The notes below the pieces were generated by a model. That model worked only from the letters and a program-made list of their open reading frames with translations, made no database searches and was not told the DNA's origin. From the NCBI RefSeq assembly GCF_050908235.1, contig NZ_CP194340.1: a DNA stretch of 64,000 bases. One strand, written 5' to 3'. How positions within the stretch are numbered: the stretch's first letter is position 1; every line of letters begins with the position of its first letter. The position numbers were made by a program, and so were the translations under genes. Origin of the DNA: Pseudoramibacter alactolyticus. GTDB lineage: Bacteria > Bacillota > Clostridia > Eubacteriales > Eubacteriaceae. Of the stretch, positions 1-9,793 are shown piece after piece.

Positions 1-2
1 CC

Positions 3-1133
3 ACCACCTATGAATGCGATCAGGCCCACGGAACCCATTATCACGACAACTTCAAGAACTTTCTGAAAATGGTGCAGGAAAACGACTATGTGGTCGACGG
101 TGCGATGACCGACCCGAAGGGCGACCGCGGTCTCGCCCCCCACGCCCAGCCGGATCCGGATATGTTTGTCCACGTGGTGGCACGGCGGGATGACGGGATT
201 GTCGTCCGCGGGGCTAAAGTCCACCAGACCGGCTCCATCAACTCTCACTGGCATTTGATGATGCCGACCATTGCCATGCGCGAAGAAGACAAGGATTACG
301 CGGTGTCTTTTGCCTGCCCCAGCGATGCGGAAGGGGTCTATATGGTTTATGGCCGCCAGTCCTGCGACACCCGCAAGCTGGAGGGCAGCGACATCGATGT
401 CGGGAATCCGAAGTTCGGCGGCCAGGAAGCCCTGGTGGTGCTGGACGATGTTTTTATTCCCAACGCATATATCTTTATGAACGGTGAATACGACTTCTCC
501 GGCATGATGGTCGAACGCTTTGCCGGTTATCATCGCCAAAGCTACGGCGGCTGCAAAGTCGGCGTGGGCGATGTGGTTATCGGGGCGGCAGCCCTCGCGG
601 CGGAATGCAACGGCGTCGAACGCGCGTCCCACATTAAGGATAAGCTCATCGAAATGACTCACCTGAACGAAACGCTTTATTCCTGCGGGATCGCCTGCTC
701 CGCCGAAGGGCATGCGACCCCAGCCGGCAATTATCAGATCAATCTTCTGCTCGCCAATGTGTGCAAGCAAAACATCACTCGCTTCCCATATGAAATCGTT
801 CGTTTGGCGGAAGACATCGCCGGCGGCCTGATGGTTACCCTGCCGGCCGACAAGGATTTTAAGTCGGCGACGGTGGCGGGCCGAAACGGCGAAACCATTG
901 GCGATATCTGCACCAAATACTTCGCTGCCCACGAAGACATTCCGACGGAGGACCGTGTGAAGGTCATGCGCTTCCTCGAAAACATCTGCCTCGGGACCGC
1001 GGCCGTCGGTTATCGGACCGAATCCATGCATGGGGCCGGTTCTCCTCAGGCACAGCGCATCATGATTGCGCGCCAGGGCAATATCGATGGCAAAAAGCAG
1101 CTGGTTAAGGATATTGTCGGCATTGAAAAATAA
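3..1133 (+). CDS. abfD: 4-hydroxybutyryl-CoA dehydratase / vinylacetyl-CoA isomerase, 5'-truncated by window edge
   Basis: The frame is open from base 3, so this is the C-terminal ~376 residues of a protein that is normally about 490 aa. The family (HpaB/AbfD fold, FAD plus a [4Fe-4S] cluster) converts 4-hydroxybutyryl-CoA to crotonyl-CoA in aminobutyrate and succinate fermentation. Visible family hallmarks are GAKVHQTGSINSHW in the FAD region, a DDVFIPN strand, and the HLNETLYSCGIACSAEGH segment, which should carry cluster ligands. A perfect hairpin terminator follows at once. The iron alcohol dehydrogenase downstream could supply or remove the 4-carbon alcohol, but a sigma-54 activator lies between them. 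Alternative family members such as 4-hydroxyphenylacetate hydroxylase lack the Cys-rich segment. Confidence 0.9.
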   Translation, partial: TTYECDQAHGTHYHDNFKNFLKMVQENDYVVDGAMTDPKGDRGLAPHAQPDPDMFVHVVARRDDGIVVRGAKVHQTGSINSHWHLMMPTIAMREEDKDYAVSFACPSDAEGVYMVYGRQSCDTRKLEGSDIDVGNPKFGGQEALVVLDDVFIPNAYIFMNGEYDFSGMMVERFAGYHRQSYGGCKVGVGDVVIGAAALAAECNGVERASHIKDKLIEMTHLNETLYSCGIACSAEGHATPAGNYQINLLLANVCKQNITRFPYEIVRLAEDIAGGLMVTLPADKDFKSATVAGRNGETIGDICTKYFAAHEDIPTEDRVKVMRFLENICLGTAAVGYRTESMHGAGSPQAQRIMIARQGNIDGKKQLVKDIVGIEK

Positions 1134-1167
1134 TTTAAACGGCGCGATAAAAGGCGTCGCCATCATC

Positions 1168-1196
1168 AAACCCCATATGCGCATATGGGGTTTTAG
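1168..1196 (+). terminator. Hairpin terminator after abfD
   Basis: A perfect 13-bp inverted repeat (arms 1168-1180 and 1181-1193, containing CCCCATATGC) is followed by a short T stretch, about 35 bases after the abfD stop. Confidence 0.75.
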
Positions 1197-1383
1197 TGGA
1201 CTATGGGGACTGCGGCCCTCGGCCGTTCAGGAGAATAAAAAGGTTGGCAGAAGAGCGGTCCGAAAGAAATAAATGCAGTTGTTGTTCTGAATCGGGAACT
1301 ATGATATGTTTATGAAAAATTGAAGATTCGCGCAGACGGACATCCTGGGTGAGCAAGGTTTAAGTGAAGGAGTGAGGGGAGAA

Positions 1384-3126
1384 ATGAAGTGTGCGGATTT
1401 ATTGACGGTCCTTTCCGAATGCGGCTGGGGGGCGGCTATGGTGGGAAAGGATCATTGCATTTGGCAGATTAACGAGACCGGAGTCAGATTGCTCCACGGC
1501 GGCGGCTCCATGCGGGGCCTGCCCTTTCCCGATCAGGCCGATGCGCTCCTGGACCCCGATGCCAAGGAGCCGTTTATTTGCCTGCGGTTCGGCGAATATC
1601 TCACCCGCTGTGACGGGCCGGAACCGGAGGATTTGCCGCCGGATGCCCGTTGGGTGATCTTTCGCGACGCTACGGATGATTATTTTCTGGCGATGATGCG
1701 CAGCGTCGTTGAGCACATTAAGGAAGGGGTGGTGATGTGCGACGGGGAAAGCCGGCTGAATTTCTTTAACGGGCCGGCGATTAAGCAGGATTCGCTGGTG
1801 GCTAAGGATGTGCTCGGCGAAAATGTCAACGATGTGTATCGGATGAACGACGGAAAAAACTGCCTGCTGCCGGAAACGGTCAAATCCCGCAAGCCGACGC
1901 TGAACGAGCGCCACCGTTACACCACGCGTTTCGGCAAGTCGGTGGACACCATGGCCAACACCTACCCGGTGTTGAAAAGCGGTCAGGTGCTGGGTGCCTT
2001 TAACATTGTGGAGGACTGGAGCACCGTCTCGGACCTGCACAGGCAGATTATTGATCTGCAGGAACGGCTGGTGGCCAGCCGGGGATCGGAAAAAGCCAAA
2101 CGGCCTAAGGCGCTCGGCGCGCGCTTTACCTTTGACGATATTGTTTATAACAGCGCGGCGATGCGCCGGGTGGTGAGCCAGAGCCGGCAGATCGCCCGCA
2201 CCGATGCCGCGGTGATGATCTACGGCGAAACGGGAACGGGCAAGGAACTCATCGCTCAGAGCATTCACAACGCGAGCCTGCGGGCCGAGGGGCCCTTTCT
2301 CGCCATCAACTGCGCGGCGCTGCCGGAAAATCTGTTGGAAAGTCTGCTCTTCGGCAGCGTGAAAGGGGCCTATACCGGGGCGGAAAACCGGCCCGGCCTC
2401 TTCGAGCAGGCCAATCACGGCACCCTGCTTTTGGATGAGATTAATTCCATGGACATTTCCCTTCAGGCCAAGCTTTTGCGCGTGCTGCAGGACGGTGTGC
2501 TGCGGCGGGTCGGCAGCGAAACCGAAACCCACATCGATGTGCGGGTGCTGACCTGCATCAACGTGCCGCCGCTTCAGGCCATTGCGGAAAACAGATTGCG
2601 GCGGGATCTATTTTACCGCCTCGGGGTGGTGAATATCGAACTGCCGCCGCTGCGCGATCGGGAGGACGATATCGCCCTGCTGACCCAGTACTTCATCCTG
2701 CGGTTTAATGCCAAAAATCATCGGGAGATCCGCGGACTCGACACGGCGACGGCGGAAATCTTCAACCAATACGACTGGCCGGGCAATGTGCGGGAGCTGC
2801 AGCATGCCATCGAGCAGGCGATGATCCTCCTGCCCCAGGACCAGATGATGATTACCGTGGATTATATCTCGCCGCACATCCTGTCAGACAGTCGTCCGCA
2901 CCCCGAGGCGGCGCCGCGGCCGGCGGCGGTGACGGCGGAATCTCTTTCCGACAGGCTCAAGGATATCGAGCGGGACACCCTGGTGCGGGTGCTGACCGAA
3001 AACCGCGGTAATATCACCCGGGCGGCCAAGGCGCTCGACATGAGCCGGCAGAATCTGCAGTACCGCATCAAGCGCTACCAGATTGACATCCGATCCTTGA
3101 GAAGCAAACGGTCGTCAGAAAGATGA
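1384..3126 (+). CDS. Sigma-54-dependent transcriptional activator (PAS-like sensor, AAA+, Fis HTH)
   Basis: A 580-aa enhancer-binding protein. The N-terminal ~230 residues contain a PAS-like sensor (around FRDATDDYFLAMMRSVVEHI). The central AAA+ domain has Walker A GETGTGKE, Walker B region LLLDEINSM, and a GAYTGA loop, the accepted Tyr variant of GAFTGA that contacts sigma-54. The end has a Fis-type helix-turn-helix (NITRAAKALDMSRQNLQYRIKRY). I chose ATG 1384 because AAGGAG lies 11 bases before it; an in-frame GTG at 1372 would sit on that site. It probably controls the dehydrogenase or transporters downstream, but I found no convincing -24/-12 promoter in front of them. Confidence 0.9.
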   Translation: MKCADLLTVLSECGWGAAMVGKDHCIWQINETGVRLLHGGGSMRGLPFPDQADALLDPDAKEPFICLRFGEYLTRCDGPEPEDLPPDARWVIFRDATDDYFLAMMRSVVEHIKEGVVMCDGESRLNFFNGPAIKQDSLVAKDVLGENVNDVYRMNDGKNCLLPETVKSRKPTLNERHRYTTRFGKSVDTMANTYPVLKSGQVLGAFNIVEDWSTVSDLHRQIIDLQERLVASRGSEKAKRPKALGARFTFDDIVYNSAAMRRVVSQSRQIARTDAAVMIYGETGTGKELIAQSIHNASLRAEGPFLAINCAALPENLLESLLFGSVKGAYTGAENRPGLFEQANHGTLLLDEINSMDISLQAKLLRVLQDGVLRRVGSETETHIDVRVLTCINVPPLQAIAENRLRRDLFYRLGVVNIELPPLRDREDDIALLTQYFILRFNAKNHREIRGLDTATAEIFNQYDWPGNVRELQHAIEQAMILLPQDQMMITVDYISPHILSDSRPHPEAAPRPAAVTAESLSDRLKDIERDTLVRVLTENRGNITRAAKALDMSRQNLQYRIKRYQIDIRSLRSKRSSER

Positions 3127-3225
3127 GTTTTGGCAAAGAAAGTGAGACAAACAGCAAAAACTTTTTGCATCCGCGGTTTTATAATAAAGGTATCCACATG
3201 GTATTGAAATTTCAGGAGGGTAATC

Positions 3226-4398
3226 ATGGATAATTTTCAATTTTATAGTCCGACATTCTTTGAATTCGGCAAAGGCGCGGAAGCCAAAACCGGGGAATTG
3301 GTCAAGCGCTTCGGCGGCCATAAAGCGCTCGTTCACTATGGCGGCGGTTCCGTCAAACGTTCCGGTCTTTTGGACCGCGTGATCAAATCTTTGGACGAAG
3401 CCGGCGTCGCACACGTTGAACTCGGCGGCGTGCAGTCCAACCCGTTCAGCGATCTGGTTTACGAAGGCATCGAACTGGCCAAAAAAGAAAAGGTCGACTT
3501 TGTGCTGCCGGTCGGCGGCGGTTCGGCCATCGATTCGGGCAAAGGGATTGCCCTAGGCGTGGTTTACGACGGCGATTTCTGGGATTTCTACGACGGCACC
3601 TGCCCGGTCGTCACCAAGGCGTTGCCGGTTGGCGTCGTGCTGACCAGCGCGGCCACCGGCTCCGAAGCATCCACCGACTCGGTGGTCACCCGCAAGGAAA
3701 CCAACCTGAAACGCTGCGCGGAAGGCGACATCCTGCGCCCGGTCTTCTCCGTAATGAATCCGGAAGTCACGATGACCCTGCCGCCGTATCAGACCTACAG
3801 CGGCATCATCGACATGTTTTCTCACTGCATGGAACGTTACTTCACCACCACCAAGGAAGTCGCGCTCACCGATCGGCTGCTCGAAGCGCTGATGATCGTG
3901 ATCTACCGCGAATCCAAGCGCATCAAAGCGGATCCGAATAACTACGAAGCCCGGGCCAACGTTATGTGGTGCGGCACCCAGGCCCACAACAACATCACCA
4001 GCGTCGGCCGCGCTCAGGACTGGGGCACCCATCATCTGGAAAATCAGCTGTCCACCTTCTATAAGTGTTCCCACGGCGCGGGTCTCGGCATCCTGCATCC
4101 GTCTTGGATGAAATACTGCTATAAGAAGGACATCATGCGCTTTGCGCAATTTGCCGTTCGCGTTTTCGGCTGCGAAATGAACTTCGAAAATCCGGAAGAA
4201 ACGGCGCTGAATGGGATCGACAAATATGAAGAATGGATCAAGTTCATGGATATGCCCACGACCATCACGGAAATCGGCGGCAAGGAAGAAGATATTCCGG
4301 CCATGGTCGACGATATGTTCAACGGGGCGCCGAATCACGGCAACTTCCTGAAGATTACCAAAGAAGACGCGGCCGCGATTTACAAAATGGCCCTTTGA
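3226..4398 (+). CDS. Iron-containing alcohol dehydrogenase, BdhA/YqhD type
   Basis: A 390-aa group III alcohol dehydrogenase, the usual length for NAD(P)H butanol dehydrogenases. Visible features are the nucleotide-binding GGGSAIDSGKGIA (residues ~96-108), an AATGSEAS segment, and the metal-binding region with IIDMFSHCMERYF and a later GTHHLENQLS...CSHGAGL stretch that supply the Asp and His ligands. It has a good Shine-Dalgarno (CAGGAGG) and a TATAAT at 3180-3185 without a clear -35. Near abfD it could act on a C4 aldehyde such as succinate semialdehyde or butyraldehyde. The sequence resembles broad-range BdhA more than dedicated 4-hydroxybutyrate dehydrogenase, so the substrate is open. Confidence 0.87.
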   Translation: MDNFQFYSPTFFEFGKGAEAKTGELVKRFGGHKALVHYGGGSVKRSGLLDRVIKSLDEAGVAHVELGGVQSNPFSDLVYEGIELAKKEKVDFVLPVGGGSAIDSGKGIALGVVYDGDFWDFYDGTCPVVTKALPVGVVLTSAATGSEASTDSVVTRKETNLKRCAEGDILRPVFSVMNPEVTMTLPPYQTYSGIIDMFSHCMERYFTTTKEVALTDRLLEALMIVIYRESKRIKADPNNYEARANVMWCGTQAHNNITSVGRAQDWGTHHLENQLSTFYKCSHGAGLGILHPSWMKYCYKKDIMRFAQFAVRVFGCEMNFENPEETALNGIDKYEEWIKFMDMPTTITEIGGKEEDIPAMVDDMFNGAPNHGNFLKITKEDAAAIYKMAL

Positions 4399-4442
4399 TT
4401 TCTTGCCGCCACCTTCTTCAGACTTCAATCAAACACACACGA

Positions 4443-4473
4443 AACGGCTGCCCTTTGGGGCAGCCGTTTTTTA
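4443..4473 (+). terminator. Rho-independent terminator after the alcohol dehydrogenase
   Basis: A GC-rich stem (AACGGCTGCCC pairing with GGGCAGCCGTT, TTTG loop) is followed by TTTT, about 45 bases after the stop codon. Confidence 0.9.
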
Positions 4474-4742
4474 ATGGCGCAGCCGGTCATTTAGCGAGCA
4501 AAGGTGCAGGAATCGTTTAGGGGAAGAAAGGGCTTTTTGCTGTTAATCATTTACAGTGGGATTATCTTGAGAAATCAGGTTTGCGGGAACAGGCGGGCGG
4601 TTGCATAAGCGATTGAAGTCCTGAAAAATGGCAAAGAAAATCTGAAAACGAGATCATTTTTTGATAAGGGGAGGGTGTAAAATGGTTGTAAAGCATTGCA
4701 ATGCGTTCGGTCAGAATTGTTAACGGAGAGGAGGAGAAACAA

Positions 4743-6392
4743 ATGGATTCAAAACAAGCTAAAGGCAAGAATCGCGGGTATACGATGCGCCCGGCGGTTA
4801 TGTCGGTCACGCTGGTATTGTTTGTGGCGATGCTGATCGCCGTTGCGGTCAACGCTAAGCAATTTTACCATGTGCTGAACGAGCTGATCATGAACAACGC
4901 CATGTGGCACTTCGGCTGGTGTTTGAGCTTGATCTGCCTGGCAATGGTGGTTTTTTGCATTGTGGCCATGGTCACGCCCATCGGTAATATCCGCCTCGGC
5001 GGGCCTAACGCCAAGCCGAAATTCAGCTATATGCAGTGGTTCGGCATCTCGCTGTGCACGGGCATCGGCGCCGGCGTGGTGTTCTGGGGCTCGGCGGAGC
5101 CGCTGATGTTTGCCATGCAGCCGGCCGTCAGCGAAGGGATAAAATCCGGGAGCAACGGAGCGGTCATCTGGAGCATGGTGCATTGCTTTCTGCAATGGGG
5201 ATTCACCCCCTATGCCACCTGTGTGGTGATGGGGATCATCCTGTCGTATGTTATTTTGAACAAGAAAGCGCCTTTCCGGACGAGCTCCCTGTTGATTCCG
5301 ATTTTTGGCGACAGCGTGGTCAACAGCCGCGGTGCGGATATCTTCGACGCTTTGACGACCTTTGCGCTCACTGGGGCAGTGGCCGGCGGACTGGGCTACG
5401 GCGCGATGCAGCTTTCCGCCGCGGTGAAGGCTTTTGCCGGCATCAATCCGACGATGTGGGTCTATGTGGGAGTGATTGCCTTCATGTTCGCGTGCTACAA
5501 CGCGTCGGCTCTCAGCGGGCTGCGCAGCGGCATCACCTGGCTGTCCAACAAAAATGTGCAATTTTTCTTCATCTTATTGATTTTTGCCTTCTGCTTCGGT
5601 CCGACTTCGTATATCTGCAATCTGTTCACGGCCAGCATCGGCGAATATATCACGAAATTTTTCTCCATCAGCCTGAACACCATGCCCTTCCAGAATTCCG
5701 GCATGTGGGCCCAGAACTGGGATATGTATTGGTGGGCAGACTGGATGGCCTATGCGCCGCTGCTCGGGCTCTTCATGGTCCGCGTGGCCTACGGGCGCAC
5801 GATCCGCGAATTCATCGCCGTGGAATGGGTCTTTCCGGCACTCTTCGGGATTATCTGGTTTGCCGTGTTCGGCGGGACCATTCTCCACGCCCAGCTTTGG
5901 GATCACATCAACTTCTGGCACATCTATCAAACCCAGGGCGCCGAAGCGTTAACCCTCTCGACCTTCAACGTGCTGCCGCTGTCTACCATCGCCAAAATTT
6001 TCATGCTCATTATTATCACGATTTCGCTGGTGACCCAGTGCGACTCGATGACGGTGACCCTTGCCAGCATGAGCATCAAGCAAAGCGATGCCAACACGGA
6101 AGCGCCCTGGCCGCTGAAGATTTTCTGGGGCCTGGTGTTTGCCGTCATCGCGGCGGTGTTCGTGGTGCTCGGCGGGATCGACGGGGTGAAAACCGTCAAA
6201 TCCTTCTGCGGGATTCCGCTGGCCTTTGTCTGCGGCTGGCTGACCTACGGCTTTATCCGCTATCTGGGCAGGCGGCCGCGAGGCGCCGACGGCTCCTATG
6301 TTGACGAGGAGGCCTGCGCCAATGACCCGGACAACGGCGAGCCGATGGCGCCGCGCAGCAAGTACAAATGGCTTCGAAAAATTGGTTGGTAG
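4743..6392 (+). CDS. BCCT-family betaine/carnitine/choline-type transporter
   Basis: A 549-aa polytopic membrane protein with about 12 hydrophobic segments and the BCCT hallmark GIGAGVVFWGSAEPL region (~residues 100-115), followed by the WGFTPYATCVVMG helix. These sodium- or exchange-driven carriers move quaternary ammonium compounds. I chose ATG 4743 because GGAGAGGAGG sits just before it; the longer reading from 4701 has no ribosome site. It is a single transcription unit with terminators on both sides. Its cargo (betaine, carnitine or choline) cannot be read from the sequence. No CutC with intact choline residues is present in the window. Confidence 0.9.
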   Translation: MDSKQAKGKNRGYTMRPAVMSVTLVLFVAMLIAVAVNAKQFYHVLNELIMNNAMWHFGWCLSLICLAMVVFCIVAMVTPIGNIRLGGPNAKPKFSYMQWFGISLCTGIGAGVVFWGSAEPLMFAMQPAVSEGIKSGSNGAVIWSMVHCFLQWGFTPYATCVVMGIILSYVILNKKAPFRTSSLLIPIFGDSVVNSRGADIFDALTTFALTGAVAGGLGYGAMQLSAAVKAFAGINPTMWVYVGVIAFMFACYNASALSGLRSGITWLSNKNVQFFFILLIFAFCFGPTSYICNLFTASIGEYITKFFSISLNTMPFQNSGMWAQNWDMYWWADWMAYAPLLGLFMVRVAYGRTIREFIAVEWVFPALFGIIWFAVFGGTILHAQLWDHINFWHIYQTQGAEALTLSTFNVLPLSTIAKIFMLIIITISLVTQCDSMTVTLASMSIKQSDANTEAPWPLKIFWGLVFAVIAAVFVVLGGIDGVKTVKSFCGIPLAFVCGWLTYGFIRYLGRRPRGADGSYVDEEACANDPDNGEPMAPRSKYKWLRKIGW

Positions 6393-6417
6393 CCTCTTGA
6401 AAATTCCCCTTTAAGTT

Positions 6418-6451
6418 GCCGCATCGTGGCTTTGCTTCGATGCGGCTTTTT
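6418..6451 (+). terminator. Rho-independent terminator after the BCCT transporter
   Basis: GCCGCATCG (6418-6426) pairs with CGATGCGGC (6438-6446) and is followed by TTTTT. Confidence 0.88.
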
Positions 6452-6687
6452 GGGTGCAGCGGGAAGGTGCGGACAATCTAATAAAATGCAAGAGATTCTC
6501 ACTCAAGCGCAAAAATATCTTTTTTACGCTGCCAAATTCATTTTCACAGATTTGCGGCAAATTGAATGTGATTTTTGGCAAAGTATGCATCATGAAAACC
6601 TTTATAATAGGAAGTGTAAAGGTTCTATGATCAGGCAGTGTGAGCGCCTGGTTCAAATTTTTTATCTTTTGAGGGGGGAGAGGAAAG

Positions 6688-8262
6688 TTGAATATTGCAA
6701 CAGTGATTCAAAACATCGATAATATGCTGTGGGCGACGCCTTTGATTGTCTTGACATTCTTTGGCGCACTCATTTATTGCTTTGTTATCAAATTTGCCAA
6801 CGTCAGCAAAATTGGCCTGCAATGGAAGCTGCTCACGAGCGGCGCAGGCTCCGAAGAAGGGATTTCTCCGTTTGAAACCTTTTGTTCGGTCGTGGCCTAC
6901 CGCGTGGCGGTCGGGAATATCGGCGGGGTTATGGTTGCGGTCATGTGGGGCGGTCCGGGCGCCATTTTCTGGATGATCATTACCGCTTTGGTCACCTCCG
7001 CCATTGCCTACGCTGAAAACAGTTTGGGCCAGATCTACAAGGTTCGGATGGACGGCCAGTACCGCGGCGGCCCGTATTTCTATATGGAGCACGGGATTCC
7101 ATGGAAACGCTTAGGAAAGGTTTTCGCGGCGCTTTTCGCAGTCCTTGCCGCCGTGGGTGTGCCGTTTATGGTCACCGGTCCAAGCGCTAACAACATCGCC
7201 ATGGCCTTCAAGAACAGTTTTAACGTTCCGGCCTGGGTTTCCGGTGCGGTGATCGCGGTGCTGTTGCTGCTGGTTGTTGCCGGCGGCATCCGAAGAATCG
7301 CTTCTTTTTCGACCATTATCGTGCCGTTTATGACCATTGGCTACGCGATTATTACCATCATCGTTTTGGCAACCCACGCGTCCAGCATTCCTGGGACCAT
7401 CGGCCTGATTATTTCTTCCGCATTCACGAAGAGCGCCATTTCCGGCGGTATTTTGGGCGGCGCATTCTCCTATGGGGTGAAGCGGGCGGTTAATTCTTCC
7501 GGTTCCGGTTTTGGGGAAACACCGGCTTCGGCCGCGGCGGCGGAATGTGTCCATCCGGCATCCCAGGGGCTTGTCAACGCCTTCTCCGTTTACATTGATG
7601 TGCTGGTCTGCTTTTGCTCCGGGATCATGGCGGTGATTTCCAATTGCTACAACGTGGCCATTCCGGGGTCAAAGGTCTTAAACCCTAATAACTTAGCACA
7701 GTTCGCCCATATCGGCACCGGTTCTGCCGTGATGAAACAGCAGGCGCTGGGCGCGACCGCCGGTGTGGTTTGGGTGCAGGAAGGCGCCAACACTTCCTGG
7801 CCGGTCATCGGCGGCACCGTCATCGCGATCGCACTGACCTGTTTCGCGTTTTCCACCTGCATCGCCTACTACTATGAAGGCGAATCCGGCATCGCCTATC
7901 TTTTCAGACATCTGCCGGAAAAGAAGCGGATGAAATTCATCTGGGGCGTCCGCATTATCATGCCGATCATGTTCTTCCTCTGGGCCAACCTTGAAGCCAG
8001 CACCGTCTGGGCGATTTCGGAAATCATGTTCGGATGCATGGCATGGCTCAACCTGATTACGCTGATGATCGAAATTCCGGTCGTCAAAAAGGTCTACGAC
8101 GATTACATGGCGCAACGGAAAGCCGGCGTCGCGGATCCGTATTTCAATCCGCAGAAGCTCGGCATCAAAAACTGCGATGTCTGGATGGACATCAATAAGG
8201 AACAAATCGAAGCCGATGCGGCCAGGGAAGCGGCGTTGCCCGCCGGACAGGCGGCTGAGTAG
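6688..8262 (+). CDS. Alanine/glycine:cation symporter (AGCS family)
   Basis: A 524-aa membrane protein that starts at TTG 6688, placed behind a strong GAGGGGGGAGAGG ribosome site. The AGCS family imports alanine or glycine with sodium. Family features are the N-terminal helix pair followed by the GNIGGVMVAVMWGGPGAIFWM segment (~residues 75-95), the RGGPYFYMEHG loop, and the GFGETPASAAAAECVHPASQG segment. A TATAAT at 6603-6608 is a likely -10. It lies between the BCCT carrier and the TIM-barrel isomerase. The gap of about 120 bp to the latter shows no clear terminator, so the two could share a transcript. Confidence 0.9.
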   Translation: MNIATVIQNIDNMLWATPLIVLTFFGALIYCFVIKFANVSKIGLQWKLLTSGAGSEEGISPFETFCSVVAYRVAVGNIGGVMVAVMWGGPGAIFWMIITALVTSAIAYAENSLGQIYKVRMDGQYRGGPYFYMEHGIPWKRLGKVFAALFAVLAAVGVPFMVTGPSANNIAMAFKNSFNVPAWVSGAVIAVLLLLVVAGGIRRIASFSTIIVPFMTIGYAIITIIVLATHASSIPGTIGLIISSAFTKSAISGGILGGAFSYGVKRAVNSSGSGFGETPASAAAAECVHPASQGLVNAFSVYIDVLVCFCSGIMAVISNCYNVAIPGSKVLNPNNLAQFAHIGTGSAVMKQQALGATAGVVWVQEGANTSWPVIGGTVIAIALTCFAFSTCIAYYYEGESGIAYLFRHLPEKKRMKFIWGVRIIMPIMFFLWANLEASTVWAISEIMFGCMAWLNLITLMIEIPVVKKVYDDYMAQRKAGVADPYFNPQKLGIKNCDVWMDINKEQIEADAAREAALPAGQAAE

Positions 8263-8386
8263 CTTTCGCGCACCGATTGGTTAGCGATGCTGCGAAACCG
8301 CACCGGCAGCCGGCGCGGATCGTTTTTGAACAGCGGGCCGGGCGGCGCCCGGCTCATTTTGAAATTTTAAGACAAAGGAGATAAAC

Positions 8387-9316
8387 ATGTTGAAAAACGC
8401 GGACCGGAAATTCAAATTGGGCATGCACAGCTACACGCTGCATCTGAGCGGCTTTGGCGAAAGCTGGGGGTTTCAGAGCGAAGGGAAAACCTATGCCTTT
8501 GAAAAAACCATGAATCTGGACGATTTGATGGATTTGGCCGTGAAAGAAGGGATTGAAGTGCTGCACATCACCCTGGTCGATCTGGATAACGACACCTCGG
8601 CCGAACATCTGGCGGCGGTCAAGGCCAATGCGGAAAAGCACGGCCTGGATCTGGAACTCAATATTTCCTTTAACGCGCCCAGCGATCCCCGGGTCAACGC
8701 CACCATCAAAGAAGCCCTGGAAGTGGGTCATGCCGTCGGCGCCAAGCTCGTGAAGTTCTCCACCGATGTGGCGCATCCCCACCCGATTTCTCACGCTTGC
8801 ATGTGCCCGGAGGCCATGGAACAAATCGCGAAGATCGTGATGGACTTTAAGCGCAATATCCCCACCATCGAAAAGTACGGCATGAAGATCGCCATCGAAA
8901 ATCATTGCGACCTCTTTTCCGACGAAGTGATCTACATGGTCGAGCAGCTGCATCATCCGCTGATCGGCGCTTGCTGCGACACGATCAACTCTCTGGTGAT
9001 GGCCGAAGGCATTGAAGCGTGCGTGCGCAAAATGGCGCCTTATAGTTACTGCGTGCACTTTTGCGACAATAGAATTTTCGCCGATCCCGACGGCACCCAT
9101 TCCCTGGGGTGCGCCATTGGCGACGGGGATGTGGATGTGGCGGAAATCATGAAGATTTTGCGCGAACAGGCACCGCCGGAACTCGACACCATCGACCTCG
9201 AAATTGAACTGCCGCTGTCCGGCTATTCCATCGAAGAAGGCCGCCGGCTGGAAATCGACGAAATGCGCAAATCCGTTAAATTCATGAAAGAAAAACTGGG
9301 CATCGGCATTAAATAA
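8387..9316 (+). CDS. Sugar-phosphate isomerase/epimerase-like TIM-barrel protein
   Basis: A 309-aa protein of the xylose-isomerase-like TIM-barrel superfamily (AP endonuclease family 2 fold). Metal-ligand-like segments are visible: KIAIENHCDLFSDEV (Glu, His), GACCDTINSL (Asp) and YCVHFCDNRI (His), ending in a DLEIELPLSG strand. The RBS is AAAGGAGAT. Members include hydroxypyruvate isomerases, tagatose epimerases and inosose dehydratases, so the substrate is not assignable. A terminator follows directly. Confidence 0.8.
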   Translation: MLKNADRKFKLGMHSYTLHLSGFGESWGFQSEGKTYAFEKTMNLDDLMDLAVKEGIEVLHITLVDLDNDTSAEHLAAVKANAEKHGLDLELNISFNAPSDPRVNATIKEALEVGHAVGAKLVKFSTDVAHPHPISHACMCPEAMEQIAKIVMDFKRNIPTIEKYGMKIAIENHCDLFSDEVIYMVEQLHHPLIGACCDTINSLVMAEGIEACVRKMAPYSYCVHFCDNRIFADPDGTHSLGCAIGDGDVDVAEIMKILREQAPPELDTIDLEIELPLSGYSIEEGRRLEIDEMRKSVKFMKEKLGIGIK

Positions 9317-9342
9317 GCCGGCCGGCCCATGATTAGCCTCTT

Positions 9343-9367
9343 TAAGCCCCGTCACCGGGGCTTTTTT
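9343..9367 (+). terminator. Rho-independent terminator after the TIM-barrel gene
   Basis: AAGCCCC-GTCA-CGGGGCTTTTTT: a tight GC stem with a T run, about 27 bases after the stop codon. Confidence 0.9.
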
Positions 9368-9400
9368 AGACGATCGGATTCAGAAAAGAAAGGCGAGCGT

Positions 9401-9577
9401 ATGCGCATTTTGGCGATCGCCGTCAGACCGAAAAGCGGGAGCATGTCAAAACGGCCGTCAGATCGGTTGGAGAGGCGCGCTGTGTGATGGATGATGATAT
9501 CCGCGCGCTGTATCCGAATATCAACGCGACGGAGGGCATCGCCTTTGTCACGCCGCGGAACGGTCATGATTTTTGAC
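9401..9577 (+). pseudogene. Remnant of a flavodoxin-like NADPH-dependent FMN reductase / iron-sulfur flavoprotein gene
   Basis: From ATG 9401 the reading MRILAIAVRPKSGSMSK resembles the phosphate-loop start of NADPH-dependent FMN reductases (M-ILAI-GSPRKGSN). It stops at 9485-9487. A second frame continues with CVMDDDIRALYPNI and then EGIAFVTP, which resembles the family's C-x-x-DDM-x-IYP...ADGI-FGTP segment. The middle ~50 residues and the C-terminus are missing and the frame is shifted, so this is a decayed gene. The rest of 9580-9785 holds no gene I can support. Confidence 0.5.
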
Positions 9578-9793
9578 ACAGCTTAAGATGACGACGGTAT
9601 CGGCCGCAAAAAGGCCGCTCCGCCGGCGACGGCACCGGGATGATGCGGAGGTCGGCGTCTATTTGGATCAGACGGACGCGCTGAGGGATGGCGCGTCGGA
9701 ACGATCCGGAGAGCGGAAGGACTGCCGAATGAAATGCCGCGGATTTTGAAAAAGCGATAACCCGGTATCGAGGGCTTTAAACGCCAATTAAAA

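Noticed and set aside
3128..6583. TGGCAAAG motif upstream of the alcohol dehydrogenase, BCCT and AGCS genes, considered as a sigma-54 promoter
   Set aside because: The GG-N10-GC spacing required for -24/-12 elements is not met at any of the three, and distances to the genes differ; the short motif also occurs in coding DNA.
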